Source: Spirochaetota bacterium (GTDB lineage: Bacteria > Spirochaetota > Spirochaetia > Treponematales > Treponemataceae). From it: a DNA stretch of 41,411 nt. The position numbers were made by a program, and so were the translations under genes. This document shows positions 7,404 through 15,363 of the stretch, piece after piece. The DNA is taken from contig JAEZST010000016.1 in NCBI GenBank assembly GCA_023443865.1, positions 1 through 41,411 on the forward strand, in the 5' to 3' direction. The notes under the pieces were generated by a model. That model saw nothing but the letters and a program-made list of their open reading frames with translations. It was not told the origin of the DNA and did no database searches. How positions within the stretch are numbered: position 1 is the stretch's first letter; every line of letters starts with the position of its first letter.

Positions 7404-8719
7404 TCAAGCGTCTCATGATCGCTAACCGCGGCGAGATCGCGGTCAGGATCATCCGTACCTGCAAGGAGCTCGGGATCGAGACGGTGGCCGTATATTCCAC
7501 CGCCGACCGCGACGCCCTCCACGTTCGCCTGGCGGACATCTCGGTGTGCATCGGGCCGGCGAAATCGGCCCAGAGCTACCTTTCCGTGCCCGCCCTCATC
7601 ACCACCGCGATCCGCACCGGCTGCGAGGCCGTGCACCCCGGCGTCGGCTTTCTCTCCGAGAACTCCGACTTCGCCCGCGAGGTGATCAAGGCCGGGCTTA
7701 TCTGGATCGGGCCGGACCCCCAGGTTATCGACCTTTTGGGCGACAAGGTGACCGCCCGCGAAACCGCGCTCAAGTACGGCTTGCCCGTCACGCCCGGCTC
7801 GCCCGGTCCCATCGCCACCAAGGAAGAGGCGATTCCCGTGGCCGCGGCCTGCGGTTACCCGGTCATCATAAAGGCGGCGTCGGGCGGCGGCGGCAAGGGC
7901 ATGCGCATCGTGTGGAAGGACGAGGATCTCGAGGAAAACCTCAAGATCGCCTCCCGCGAGGCGGAAGCGAACTTCGCCGACGGTACCGTGTATATCGAGA
8001 AGTACCTGCAGAACCCGAGGCACGTGGAGCTTCAGGTGATCGCGGACGGAAAGGGCGGCGTGGCCATTATGGGCGAGCGCGACTGCTCGGTCCAAAAGAA
8101 CCACCAGAAACTGATAGAGGAAAGCCCTTCTCCCGGCGTTACCCCGGAAATGCGGAAACGCATGTCCGACGGGGCCCGGAACCTCTTTTCGAGCCTGAAA
8201 TACCGCGGCGCCGGCACCATCGAGTTCCTCGCCGTGGGCGACGAGTTCTTCTTCATGGAAGTGAACGCCCGCATCCAGGTTGAGCACCCGGTTTCCGAAT
8301 TCGTGACCGGCACCGACCTGATACGGGAACAGATTCTCGTGTGCGTGGGCGAGCCCATGACCATTAGCCCCGACAAGGTGACGCTGACCGGCTGGTCCAT
8401 CGAGGCGCGAATCAACGCCCTGGCCCCCGGTAAGGTGAAGACCCTGGAGATTCCCGGCGGTCCCGGCGTGCGCTTCGACAGCTTCCTCTACCAGGGCTGC
8501 GCGGTTTCCCCGCATTACGACTCCATGGTCGGCAAGCTCATCGTTCACGATTCCGACCGTCACAAGGCGTTGGCCAGGCTGCTTCGCGCCCTGGACGAGC
8601 TCAAGATCGACGGCGTTCCCGTGAATATCGCGACCCAGAAGAAGATCCTCAATAACGCCATTTTCCGTTCCGGCCAGTTCGGAACCGGACTGTACGCACA
8701 ACTGGAGGCAACCCTGTGA
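7400..8719 (+). CDS. accC: Biotin carboxylase subunit of acetyl-CoA carboxylase
   Basis: ATP-grasp enzyme that carboxylates the biotin on AccB using bicarbonate. The 439-residue protein starts with the signature RLMIANRGEIAVRI, has the glycine-rich ATP loop SGGGGKGMR (161-169) and the active-site stretch MEVNARIQVEHPVSE. The usual HPGYGFLSEN appears as HPGVGFLSEN (Tyr to Val at about 82), a small variation. It overlaps accB by ATGA and accD by GTGA. Confidence 0.96.
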   Translation: MIKRLMIANRGEIAVRIIRTCKELGIETVAVYSTADRDALHVRLADISVCIGPAKSAQSYLSVPALITTAIRTGCEAVHPGVGFLSENSDFAREVIKAGLIWIGPDPQVIDLLGDKVTARETALKYGLPVTPGSPGPIATKEEAIPVAAACGYPVIIKAASGGGGKGMRIVWKDEDLEENLKIASREAEANFADGTVYIEKYLQNPRHVELQVIADGKGGVAIMGERDCSVQKNHQKLIEESPSPGVTPEMRKRMSDGARNLFSSLKYRGAGTIEFLAVGDEFFFMEVNARIQVEHPVSEFVTGTDLIREQILVCVGEPMTISPDKVTLTGWSIEARINALAPGKVKTLEIPGGPGVRFDSFLYQGCAVSPHYDSMVGKLIVHDSDRHKALARLLRALDELKIDGVPVNIATQKKILNNAIFRSGQFGTGLYAQLEATL

Positions 8720-9564
8720 GCGAGCAGAAAACAGCCGCCGGCACCGTCGAGTGCCCATCCTGCAATTCCGCCTTCGACAAGGCGACCCTGGCCGCCAACT
8801 TGAGCGTGTGCCCCTCGTGCAAGTACCACTTCCGCATGGAACCCGCCGACCGCATCGCCTATCTCGCCGACGAGGGAACCTTCGTCGAGTTTTGCCGCAG
8901 CATGCGAAGCCTTAACCCCATCGATATGGACGGGTACGAGGACAAGCTGACCGAGGCCGAGCGGAAGTCGAACATTTCCGAGGCGGTGGTCACCGGCACC
9001 TGCGAGATCAAGGGCATGCCCGTGGTCCTCGGCGTCATGTCGTTCAGCTTCATGGGCGGTTCCATGGGCTCCGTGGTGGGCGAGAAAATCACCCGGGCCA
9101 TCATGATGGGCGTGGAAAAAAGGCTCCCGGTCATCATTTACGCGACCTCGGGCGGCGCCCGCATGCAGGAGGGCATTTTCTCCCTCATGCAGATGGCCAA
9201 AACCGCCTCCGCGGCCGCCGAACTGGACCGCGCCGGGCTTCCGCTCTTTCTCGTGCTCTGCGACCCCACTACCGGCGGCGTCACGGCGAGTTTCGCCATG
9301 CTGGGCGACATCACCGTCGCCGAGCCGGGCGCCCTCATCGGCTTCGCGGGACCCCGGGTCATCGAGGGCACCATCAAGCAAAAGCTCCCCGAGGGCTTTC
9401 AGCGCGCGGAATTCCAGCAGGACAAGGGCTTCGTGGACTACATCGCCCCCCGGAGCGAGCAGCGCTCCCTGTTCATCAAGCTGCTGAAGGCGCATGGCTT
9501 CGGGTCAGTCTCCGTCGGTCAGGATCAATCGACCAGCCACGCGACCGCCCAGGGAGGTAAATGA
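8716..9564 (+). CDS. accD: Acetyl-CoA carboxylase carboxyltransferase subunit beta
   Basis: AccD pairs with AccA to move the carboxyl group from biotin to acetyl-CoA, forming malonyl-CoA. The 282-residue protein has the N-terminal zinc ribbon with Cys13, Cys16, Cys32 and Cys35, and the crotonase-like core with SGGARMQEG and the oxyanion-hole stretch TTGGVTASFA. The GTG start overlaps the accC stop (GTGA). The accA start overlaps its own stop, so the two halves of the carboxyltransferase are made together. Confidence 0.95.
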   Translation: MSEQKTAAGTVECPSCNSAFDKATLAANLSVCPSCKYHFRMEPADRIAYLADEGTFVEFCRSMRSLNPIDMDGYEDKLTEAERKSNISEAVVTGTCEIKGMPVVLGVMSFSFMGGSMGSVVGEKITRAIMMGVEKRLPVIIYATSGGARMQEGIFSLMQMAKTASAAAELDRAGLPLFLVLCDPTTGGVTASFAMLGDITVAEPGALIGFAGPRVIEGTIKQKLPEGFQRAEFQQDKGFVDYIAPRSEQRSLFIKLLKAHGFGSVSVGQDQSTSHATAQGGK

Positions 9565-10487
9565 TGCCCGCCAAAAAAACCATCGAAACCGGGATCGACG
9601 AACTGAAAAAACTCGCCGCCGAGGCGGGAGTCGATATCTCCGACGAACTGAAGAAAATCGCCGACAAGGTGGGCGATAACTCGAAGAGCGAGCGCGTTTG
9701 GAAACGCGTAGAGCTCGCGCGCAATCCCGACCGCCCCCGCGCCCTCGATATTATCGACAATATCTGCGACGACTTCATCGAGCTGCACGGAGACCGCCAC
9801 TACGGCGACGACCCCGCCCTGATCGCCGGAATCGGCTTCATAGACGGGATCGCCGTGACCATCATCGCGAACCAAAAGGGCCGCAACCTCAAGGAAACCA
9901 TGGCCCGTAACGGCGGCATGGCCAATCCCGAAGGCTACCGCAAGGCCCTCCGGCTCGCCAAGCAGGCGGAAAAGTTCCACCGCCCGATCATCACCCTCAT
10001 CGACACGCAGGGCGCCTATCCGGGCCTCGGCGCCGAAGAGCGCGGAATCGGCGAGGCGATCGCCATGAACCTCCGCGAGTTCAGCCAGCTCAAAACGCCG
10101 ATCATCTGCGTGATCATCGGCGAGGGCGGCTCCGGCGGCGCCTTGGGAATCGGCGTGGGCGACAAGATCTACATGATGGAAAACGCGGTCTACTCGGTCA
10201 TCTCCCCGGAAGGCTGCGCCTCGATCCTCCTCCGCGACGCGAGCCAGGCGAAGAACGCCGCCGCGATGCTCAAGATCACCAGCGAGGATATCCTTTCCAT
10301 GAAGATCTGCAACGGCATCATCGGCGAGCCCGACGGCGGCGCCCACCTGGACCCGAAAGCCGCGAGCCTGTCGGTGAAGGAAACCATCCTTCGCGACCTG
10401 GAAGACCTGATGAACCGCGCCCCCGCGGCTCTCGTTCGCTATCGCAACCAGAAGATCAGGCGCTTCGGGCATTACACGGAAGCGTAA
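9561..10487 (+). CDS. accA: Acetyl-CoA carboxylase carboxyltransferase subunit alpha
   Basis: The 308-residue alpha subunit has a helical N-terminus (residues 1-50), then the family motifs RPRALDII, FIELHGDRHYGDDPA, TLIDTQGAYPG, and the oxyanion turn GEGGSGGALGI. Length and order are standard. It is the last gene of the operon; a GC-rich stem-loop starts 13 bases after its stop. Two adjacent ATGs (9561 and 9564) are possible starts. Confidence 0.95.
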   Translation: MMPAKKTIETGIDELKKLAAEAGVDISDELKKIADKVGDNSKSERVWKRVELARNPDRPRALDIIDNICDDFIELHGDRHYGDDPALIAGIGFIDGIAVTIIANQKGRNLKETMARNGGMANPEGYRKALRLAKQAEKFHRPIITLIDTQGAYPGLGAEERGIGEAIAMNLREFSQLKTPIICVIIGEGGSGGALGIGVGDKIYMMENAVYSVISPEGCASILLRDASQAKNAAAMLKITSEDILSMKICNGIIGEPDGGAHLDPKAASLSVKETILRDLEDLMNRAPAALVRYRNQKIRRFGHYTEA

Positions 10488-10500
10488 CCAAGCTCGAGAA

Positions 10501-10526
10501 GGGGGCGTGGAGCTGTCCGCGCCCCC
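10501..10526 (+). terminator. GC-rich stem-loop after accA
   Basis: GGGGGCG (10501-10507) pairs with CGCCCCC (10520-10526) across a 12-base loop. The following bases (TGCATTACT) have no T tract, so this is a probable but not a canonical intrinsic terminator. Confidence 0.5.
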
Positions 10527-10548
10527 TGCATTACTACGGCGAAAAGAC

Positions 10549-10577
10549 TTGCGGAATTCGTAAAGCGGTTTTATTCT
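10549..10577 (+). promoter_or_regulatory. Candidate amylase promoter
   Basis: TTGCGG (10549-10554) and TATTCT (10572-10577), spaced by 17 bases, are the best-placed hexamers before the amylase. The fit to consensus is modest. The palindrome at 10585-10596 lies just downstream, over the expected start site. Confidence 0.4.
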
Positions 10578-10584
10578 AATCCAA

Positions 10585-10596
10585 GAAAACGTTTTC
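10585..10596. promoter_or_regulatory. LacI/CcpA-type palindromic operator
   Basis: GAAAACGTTTTC is a perfect 12-bp palindrome with the central CG characteristic of operators bound by LacI-family sugar regulators. With flanking bases it differs at one position from the Gram-positive cre pattern (TG-W-AA-N-CG-N-T-N-W-CA). Its position near the predicted transcription start suits repression of the amylase by sugar availability. Confidence 0.5.
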
Positions 10597-10622
10597 ACAA
10601 CTTATCTCAATTGGAGACCCTC

Positions 10623-12098
10623 ATGAAAAAGGTCCTATTCCGCGGGCTAATCGGGTTACTTTTCGCCCTGTACGTTGCGTCCTGCAGCAATGCAAACCTG
10701 GGATCGGTTACCGATCAGGGCGATTCTTTCGGCGCTGAGAGAGCCGTCGCGAGTAAAACCTCGGGCGTCATGATGCAAGGCTTTTACTGGGATGTGCCCT
10801 CGGGCGGTACCTGGTGGAATACCCTCAAGGCCAGAGCGTCTACCCTCGCGAACATGGCGGGCGGTTACGGTATCGACGTGATTTGATTTCCCCCTGCCTC
10901 AAAGGCGGATAACGGCGCGTATTCGATGGGCTACGACCCCTATGACTACTATGACCTCGGCCAATATAAGCAAAAAGGATCCACCGAGACCCGCTTCGGT
11001 TCCCAGGCAGAGCTCAAGGCCGCGATCTCGGCCTACCATTCCTACGGCATCAAGGTCATGGCCGACATCGTGCTGAACCACCGATCGGGCGGCGCCTCCG
11101 AGGCGAATCCCAAAACCGGCGGAAGCACCTGGACCGACTTTTCCGCCGTCGCCTCGGGTAAGAGCGCGTGGCACTGGGACAGCTTCCATCCGAATAATAA
11201 CGATACCTCCGACCCAGGCGCCTTCGCGGGCTTCCCCGATGTCTGCTATTCATCCGGCAGCGCCTACGGAGACGCGAAAACCTGGATGAAATGGCTCATG
11301 AGCTCGGGTAACGCGGGCTTTGACCAGTGGCGTTTTGATTACGTGAAGGGCCTTGAACCCTGTGTCGTCAAGGACATGAAGGCCGCTACGGGAAATCCCT
11401 TCTCCGTTGGCGAGTATTGGGATTCCAATACCGCTACCCTTGACTGGTGGACGGGCGCGGCCAATTCCTCCGCCTTCGACTTCGCGAGCTACTATACCCT
11501 CCGGGACATCTGCAACGATACGTCGGGCGGCGGATACCTTCCGAACCTCGTAGACCCGTCCAAGAGCTTCGCGGCGAAGAATCCAGTCAGGGCGGTTACC
11601 TTCGCGGGCAACCACGACACCGACGAGATCTACAACGACAAGATGCTCGCCTATGCCTATATCCTGACGTACAAGGGATATCCCATGGTCTGGTACAAGG
11701 ATTATTTCGACTACGGCCTGGCGACCCTCGGCGGCAAGTGGGGTAATGGCATCAACCAGCTCGTATGGGCCCGCGGCCACCTTGCGAGCGGCTCCCCGAC
11801 GATTCAGAACCTTAAGACCGACGACGGAGATTGCCTTATTTACGGAGCGTACGGAACGTCCAGCGCCCATCCCGGCTATATCGTGGTGATCAACGACAGT
11901 TCCAGTTCCTGGCGCGGTAGCTGGGTCCAGACCGGGAATTCCTACCTGAAGAACAAGACGCTCAAGGCATACGCCTGGTGGTCGGCCCAATCCTCCCAGA
12001 ACTACCAGCCGGACAATAAGCCGTGCGACGGCAACGGCCGGGTCGAGGTATGGGCTCCGCCACGGGGATATGCGGTCTACTCGGTAAACGGGTTATAA
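10623..12098 (+). pseudogene. GH13 alpha-amylase lipoprotein interrupted by one in-frame TGA
   Basis: The frame encodes a secreted, lipid-anchored alpha-amylase of 491 codons. The ATG at 10623 follows TTGGAG (10611-10616); the signal peptide MKKVLFRGLIGLLFALYVASC ends in a lipobox. The (beta/alpha)8 domain is complete: DIVLNHR, the nucleophile Asp239 in FDQWRFDYVKG, acid/base Glu264 in VGEYWD, and Asp332 in GNHDTDE. Codon 88 (10884-10886) is TGA, in the stretch GIDVI-stop-FPPASK, where the family has Trp (TGG). The frame is otherwise open on both sides with no insertion or deletion. TGA is a normal stop for neighbours, so code reassignment is unlikely. Either a very recent nonsense mutation, a sequencing error, or programmed read-through. 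No other carbohydrate genes are adjacent. Confidence 0.85.
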
Positions 12099-12123
12099 GC
12101 GAAGGGGGGGGGCGCCGGGAGAC

Positions 12124-12161
12124 GTTCATCGCCGAAGCCTTCTTTCGCGCGGGCGATGAAC
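12124..12161. repeat. Stem-loop downstream of the amylase
   Basis: GTTCATCGCC (12124-12133) pairs perfectly with GGCGATGAAC (12152-12161) across 18 bases. No T tract follows on either strand. It lies in the 262-bp gap between the convergent amylase and deacetylase genes and may end transcription or protect a 3' end. A run of nine G lies just before it (12104-12112). Confidence 0.45.
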
Positions 12162-12203
12162 TTCCGGAACCGCTGCCGTCCCCCGCTTATCCGGTGCCAT
12201 GAA

Positions 12204-12226
12204 AGACGCGGCCCCCCCTGGCTGCG
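12204..12226. repeat. Dispersed 23-bp intergenic repeat, copy 1
   Basis: The 23 bases from AGACGCGG to TGGCTGCG recur at 30441-30463 with a single C/T difference. Both copies are in intergenic DNA just beyond the 3' end of a minus-strand gene. This suggests a genome-wide intergenic repeat family. Confidence 0.55.
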
Positions 12227-12228
12227 AC

Positions 12229-12268
12229 CGGCCGAAGGGCGCTTTGCCTTCGGCGCGCCCTTCGGCCG
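12229..12268. repeat. Perfect 14-bp GC-rich hairpin
   Basis: CGGCCGAAGGGCGC (12229-12242) pairs without mismatch with GCGCCCTTCGGCCG (12255-12268) across 12 bases. It directly follows copy 1 of the dispersed repeat. It lies about 90 bases beyond the deacetylase stop and 130 beyond the amylase stop. A shared termination or RNA-stability structure, or a REP-type element, is possible. Confidence 0.5.
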
Positions 12269-12360
12269 TTCTCCGCCACCCCCTCGTCCTTTCGCGCAAT
12301 CCGCTCGGAAGGCCGAACGGGGTTTCCCGGTTTCGGTAGCGCGCCCGGTTCCCCGATCTT

Positions 12361-13389
12361 TCACTCTTTTTGGAACGGCAGTTCCCGGTTATCGATGAGC
12401 CAGCCGAAAAACCGTTCGTACGCTTCGTGGCTCGCGTCGCCGTACCCGCCCGCGGTAAGCCAGGCGGAAGGTATGCCCCGTTCCTTCAGGAACCGGTATA
12501 CCATTACATCCCGCTCGAGCATTTGGCCCGCCGTCAGGCGAAGCCCCGAGGCCGAGGGAAGCTCGTCCTTCTCGTAGGGATCGGAACCGTCCACCACGAT
12601 CGCGAGATCGGCGCCGCCGGGCAATAACGAGTCCAGGCGATCGAGACCGTCCGCGAGGGCGCCGAGATAGCGCTCTTCCTCGCCGCGGTCGATCTCTACG
12701 TCGATATCGCTCGGAATCAGCGAGGGATGATCCGGCATCGCGCGCCTTTCCGGGTCGAGCGGCCAGGAGTCGCCCATGTGAATGCTGAACGTGGCGATAT
12801 CCGCGCGTCCCTGGGTGAGCGCCGCCGTTCCGTCGCCCTTATGGGCGTCCACGTCGATAATCCAAACGGTCTTCGCGCCCGCGTTTCGGCGGAGAAAGGC
12901 GTCGGCCGCGATAACCACGTCGTTAATCAGGCAAAACCCGTCGCCGTAGCCGTACTGCGCGTGATGGCGGCCCCCCGAGAGCAAAAAGCAAAAACCCCGT
13001 TCCGCGGCGGTCAGGCAGGCCTGAAAGGTCCCGCTCGCCGTTTCCGATTCGCGTTTGAAAAGGCCCTCGAGGGGCCGCGTCGCGCGCGCGGGATCGTACC
13101 GGTACCAGCGGCCCGACGCGTCCCTCAGCTCAAAGGCCCTGATTACCTCCTCCCTCGCCGTTTCGCCCCCCGCGTAGAGCCGCGCGACGAAGGCCGGATC
13201 GTGAACGCGCTCAAGATCGGCGCGGCCGATAAGATCCGCCCGCAACGGGGTAAACCACCGTTCCCGCTTCACGCGGGCAAGGCGTCGCTCGAGGAAGGCC
13301 GCGGGTTTTCTGATTTTATCCGGCTTGCTCGGAATGAGAATGCCGTAGTCGGCGAGGGTAACCTCAAGAATCGGGTCGTAGATAAACAT
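12361..13389 (-). CDS. Histone-deacetylase-family (AcuC/HDAC-like) zinc hydrolase
   Basis: A 342-residue member of the arginase/deacetylase fold, which removes acetyl groups from lysine side chains or polyamines in the cytoplasm. Visible signature: the His142-His143 pair in GGRHHAQYGYGDGFCLIND, the zinc ligands in DVDAHKGDGT (Asp179, Asp181 and His183 region), and a late Asp in DGSDPYEKDELP in place of the usual GADP. The substrate cannot be predicted; bacterial members include acetoin-utilisation AcuC and acetylpolyamine hydrolases. It is divergent from the superoxide dismutase gene and convergent with the amylase. The ATG at 13389 begins MFIYDPILE. Confidence 0.88.
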   Translation of the reverse strand: MFIYDPILEVTLADYGILIPSKPDKIRKPAAFLERRLARVKRERWFTPLRADLIGRADLERVHDPAFVARLYAGGETAREEVIRAFELRDASGRWYRYDPARATRPLEGLFKRESETASGTFQACLTAAERGFCFLLSGGRHHAQYGYGDGFCLINDVVIAADAFLRRNAGAKTVWIIDVDAHKGDGTAALTQGRADIATFSIHMGDSWPLDPERRAMPDHPSLIPSDIDVEIDRGEEERYLGALADGLDRLDSLLPGGADLAIVVDGSDPYEKDELPSASGLRLTAGQMLERDVMVYRFLKERGIPSAWLTAGGYGDASHEAYERFFGWLIDNRELPFQKE

Positions 13390-13459
13390 GATATGTCAAT
13401 TGTGGGGATTAAAGGGAAATCGTGTCAATCGCGCTTGCCGGTACGCGTCTGGTTTCGTA

Positions 13460-13483
13460 TATTGTTAGAAATGGCTAACAATA
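13460..13483. promoter_or_regulatory. Inverted repeat overlapping the sod ribosome-binding region
   Basis: TATTGTTAG (13460-13468) and CTAACAATA (13475-13483) are perfect inverted arms nine bases long, six bases apart. They end where the AAGGAGG ribosome site begins. The GTTAG/CTAAC arms resemble those of DtxR/MntR-family metal-dependent operators, which would suit a Mn-type dismutase, but the assignment is a guess. The same sequence can also fold as an RNA hairpin next to the ribosome site. Confidence 0.5.
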
Positions 13484-13494
13484 AGGAGGCTTAT

Positions 13495-14103
13495 ATGGCT
13501 TTTATTACCCCCGATCTTTCCTACGGCTATGACGCCCTGGAACCCTATATCGACGAAGCGACCATGAAAATTCACCACGACAAGCACCATGCCGCGTACA
13601 CTTCCAACCTGAACGCAGCGGTGGACGGCACCGAATACGCGCGCTGGACGGTCGAAGAACTGCTTTCCAGGCTGGATACCCTGCCCGCCGAGATACAGGG
13701 CGCGGTCCGCAATCACGGCGGCGGGCATTTCAACCACGGCCTCTTCTGGCAGCTCATGGCGCCCAATGGGGGCGGGGAACCGGTTGGCCCCCTGGCGAAG
13801 GCGATCGAGACCCAGTTGGGCGGCTTCGCGAAATTCCGGGAAGCCTTTACGCAGGCCGCGATGAAACGGTTCGGCTCGGGTTGGGCCTGGCTCGTCAGCG
13901 ACGGCAAGGGCGCGCTCAGCGTGACCAGCACGGCGAATCAGGACAGTCCGCTTACCTCGGGACTGAACGTGATTCTCGGCGTGGACGTATGGGAGCACGC
14001 CTATTATCTCAAATACCAAAACCGGCGCGCCGAATACGTGGAAAGCTTTTTTAAGGTAATCGACTGGAAGAAAGCCGGCTCGCTCTATACGGCGGTGATT
14101 TGA
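13495..14103 (+). CDS. sodA: Superoxide dismutase, Mn type
   Basis: Fe/Mn-family dismutase of 202 residues that converts superoxide to peroxide and oxygen. Metal ligands appear in MKIHHDKHHAAY, NHGLFWQL, and DVWEHAYYLKYQNRR. The stretch GGGHFNH and the Gln in STANQDSPL are the residue choices of Mn rather than Fe enzymes. AAGGAGG (13483-13489) selects the ATG at 13495 over an in-frame ATG at 13471 within the inverted repeat. No signal peptide, so it is cytoplasmic. Presence of this enzyme suggests exposure to oxygen, unusual for strict anaerobic treponemes. Confidence 0.93.
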   Translation: MAFITPDLSYGYDALEPYIDEATMKIHHDKHHAAYTSNLNAAVDGTEYARWTVEELLSRLDTLPAEIQGAVRNHGGGHFNHGLFWQLMAPNGGGEPVGPLAKAIETQLGGFAKFREAFTQAAMKRFGSGWAWLVSDGKGALSVTSTANQDSPLTSGLNVILGVDVWEHAYYLKYQNRRAEYVESFFKVIDWKKAGSLYTAVI

Positions 14104-14149
14104 GGTTGCTTCGGCCCGGCGCGGGGCCGCGCGGTCTCGCCGTCGGGCG

Positions 14150-15124
14150 CTATTCTTCCCACGGTACGGCGGTGAGGCCCCGTTCGCGCAACGCGCAGTC
14201 GAAATGCCCGGCGTGATACATTAAATGCCTGATTTGGCCGAGGGCGACCTCCGCGTTCGTGCGTTTATCGTAAATCGCGCTTGGCGCGAGCAGCCAGACG
14301 TCGTCCTTTCCTGCGAAAAAGGCTTCCGTTAGGGCGCTTGTACGTTCGGCAAGGGCGCGCATTTCCCCTTTGGTGACCGTACCGACGGGATCTCGCTCAA
14401 ACTCCGGATATACCTCCCGATCGCGGAATGGTTCGTCGAATTCCCCGCTACTCCCGCGCATCCAAAAGAGGGTTCCGCATAACGCGTGCAGTATTTGCTG
14501 CCATAGCACGAAACCGCCGGCCTTGGCGCCCCAGAGTCCGTAAGGGCAAGAGTCTATGGCCGACTTTACCATGTTGAGGGATAAATCAAGCTGGGTTTTC
14601 ATGACCCGGATAAGGGGCGCGTCGCCCGCGAGGGCTTTGGCCAGGCAGACGCTCTCTTCCCGGTCGGCGTAGGGGCCGTACCGATCGATGGGCCGAAACC
14701 CCAGCTTACGGTATAAACCCAACGCCGAGGCGAAATCCCGGTTCGTTTCCAGGACCAGTTCCGTCGCGCCGAGGGACCTCGCCTTGTCGATTAACCGTTC
14801 CATGAGCGCCTGCGCGACGCCTTCCCTCCGGAAGGAACGGTCGACGTAGACCCGCTTTACCTCGTATACGCCTGGGCTATGCCGCTTGAGCGCCCCGCAC
14901 CCGAGCGCGGTCCCGTTGCGGCTCGCGAGGCAAAACCATTCGATATCGGCTAATCCATTATGCGCGTCGTAGGCGTTTTGCGCCTTTCCGAGGCGCTCGG
15001 TCAGTTCTGCGTCCAATCGTTCGATCAGCCCCTTTATTTCGGGATTCGCCTCGTTCAGGAATCGGTAGGTAATATTCATGGGTTTATTGTGAATACGGGA
15101 GGTCTTCTTGTCCAGCATTTTCAT
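14150..15124 (-). CDS. GNAT acetyltransferase fused to a DinB-like domain
   Basis: The 324-residue protein joins two families. Residues about 16-165 are a GNAT N-acetyltransferase with the acetyl-CoA loop SFRREGVAQALMERL and the later ALGLYRKLGFR. Residues about 170-320 form a DinB-type four-helix bundle, ending with HLMYHAGHFD; the His in HALCG and the HLMYHAGH pair resemble DinB metal-binding sites. DinB-like proteins include bacillithiol or mycothiol-type thiol transferases; no substrate is predicted. The start is uncertain: an internal ATG at 15079 (MNITYRF) begins exactly where the GNAT domain starts. No good ribosome site is seen before either. Confidence 0.8.
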   Translation of the reverse strand: MKMLDKKTSRIHNKPMNITYRFLNEANPEIKGLIERLDAELTERLGKAQNAYDAHNGLADIEWFCLASRNGTALGCGALKRHSPGVYEVKRVYVDRSFRREGVAQALMERLIDKARSLGATELVLETNRDFASALGLYRKLGFRPIDRYGPYADREESVCLAKALAGDAPLIRVMKTQLDLSLNMVKSAIDSCPYGLWGAKAGGFVLWQQILHALCGTLFWMRGSSGEFDEPFRDREVYPEFERDPVGTVTKGEMRALAERTSALTEAFFAGKDDVWLLAPSAIYDKRTNAEVALGQIRHLMYHAGHFDCALRERGLTAVPWEE

Positions 15125-15145
15125 GATTTTGGGAAAACGGTTTAC

Positions 15146-15179
15146 TTGAAAATAATGCCTTTTTATTGAATATAATGCC
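15146..15179 (+). promoter_or_regulatory. Tandem TTGAAnATAATGCC repeat with candidate promoter for the RRM gene
   Basis: TTGAAAATAATGCC (15146-15159) and TTGAATATAATGCC (15166-15179) are direct repeats with one mismatch and a 20-base period. TATAAT at 15171-15176 with TTGAAA at 15146-15151 (19-base spacer) is a reasonable promoter. Predicted start about 15183, leaving a leader of roughly 180 bases before the RNA-binding protein. Confidence 0.45.
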
Positions 15180-15182
15180 CGA

Positions 15183-15363
15183 TATGGGGCTTTACGCCCT
15201 TGTATATTTCTCGATTGTACGCCATTCTGTATGTACTTCTACCAATCAAGGTTCGGGTAAAAGGAAACGGTTTACGCTTCTTGATCCAATTCTTATGGGC
15301 GGAATATCCATCTTGGATGGATTCAATATTTCCGGGGATTTCCCTGGATCAAGGATGTATTAC
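15183..15363 (+). promoter_or_regulatory. Long structured 5' leader of the RNA-binding protein mRNA
   Basis: No convincing gene lies here. Two hairpins are visible near the 3' end: ATCCATC-TTG-GATGGAT (15306-15322, perfect) and TCCGGGGA-TT-TCCCTGGA (15331-15348, one mismatch), the latter ending three bases before the AAGGA ribosome site (15351-15355). Long leaders that refold with temperature are known for cold-shock mRNAs; a similar role is inferred. Confidence 0.4.

Noticed and set aside
10884..10886. Selenocysteine or a reassigned TGA code in the amylase
   Set aside because: The family has Trp there, and TGA ends fabG, fabF, accB, accC, accD, pstB and others in this window.
12104..12112. 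Run of nine G as a phase-variation switch
   Set aside because: It lies beyond the amylase stop and beyond the 3' end of the deacetylase, not in a promoter or frame.
12727..14103. 458-residue open frame that includes superoxide dismutase at its end
   Set aside because: The upstream part lies antisense to the deacetylase; the dismutase has its own AAGGAGG at 13483 and an ATG at 13495.
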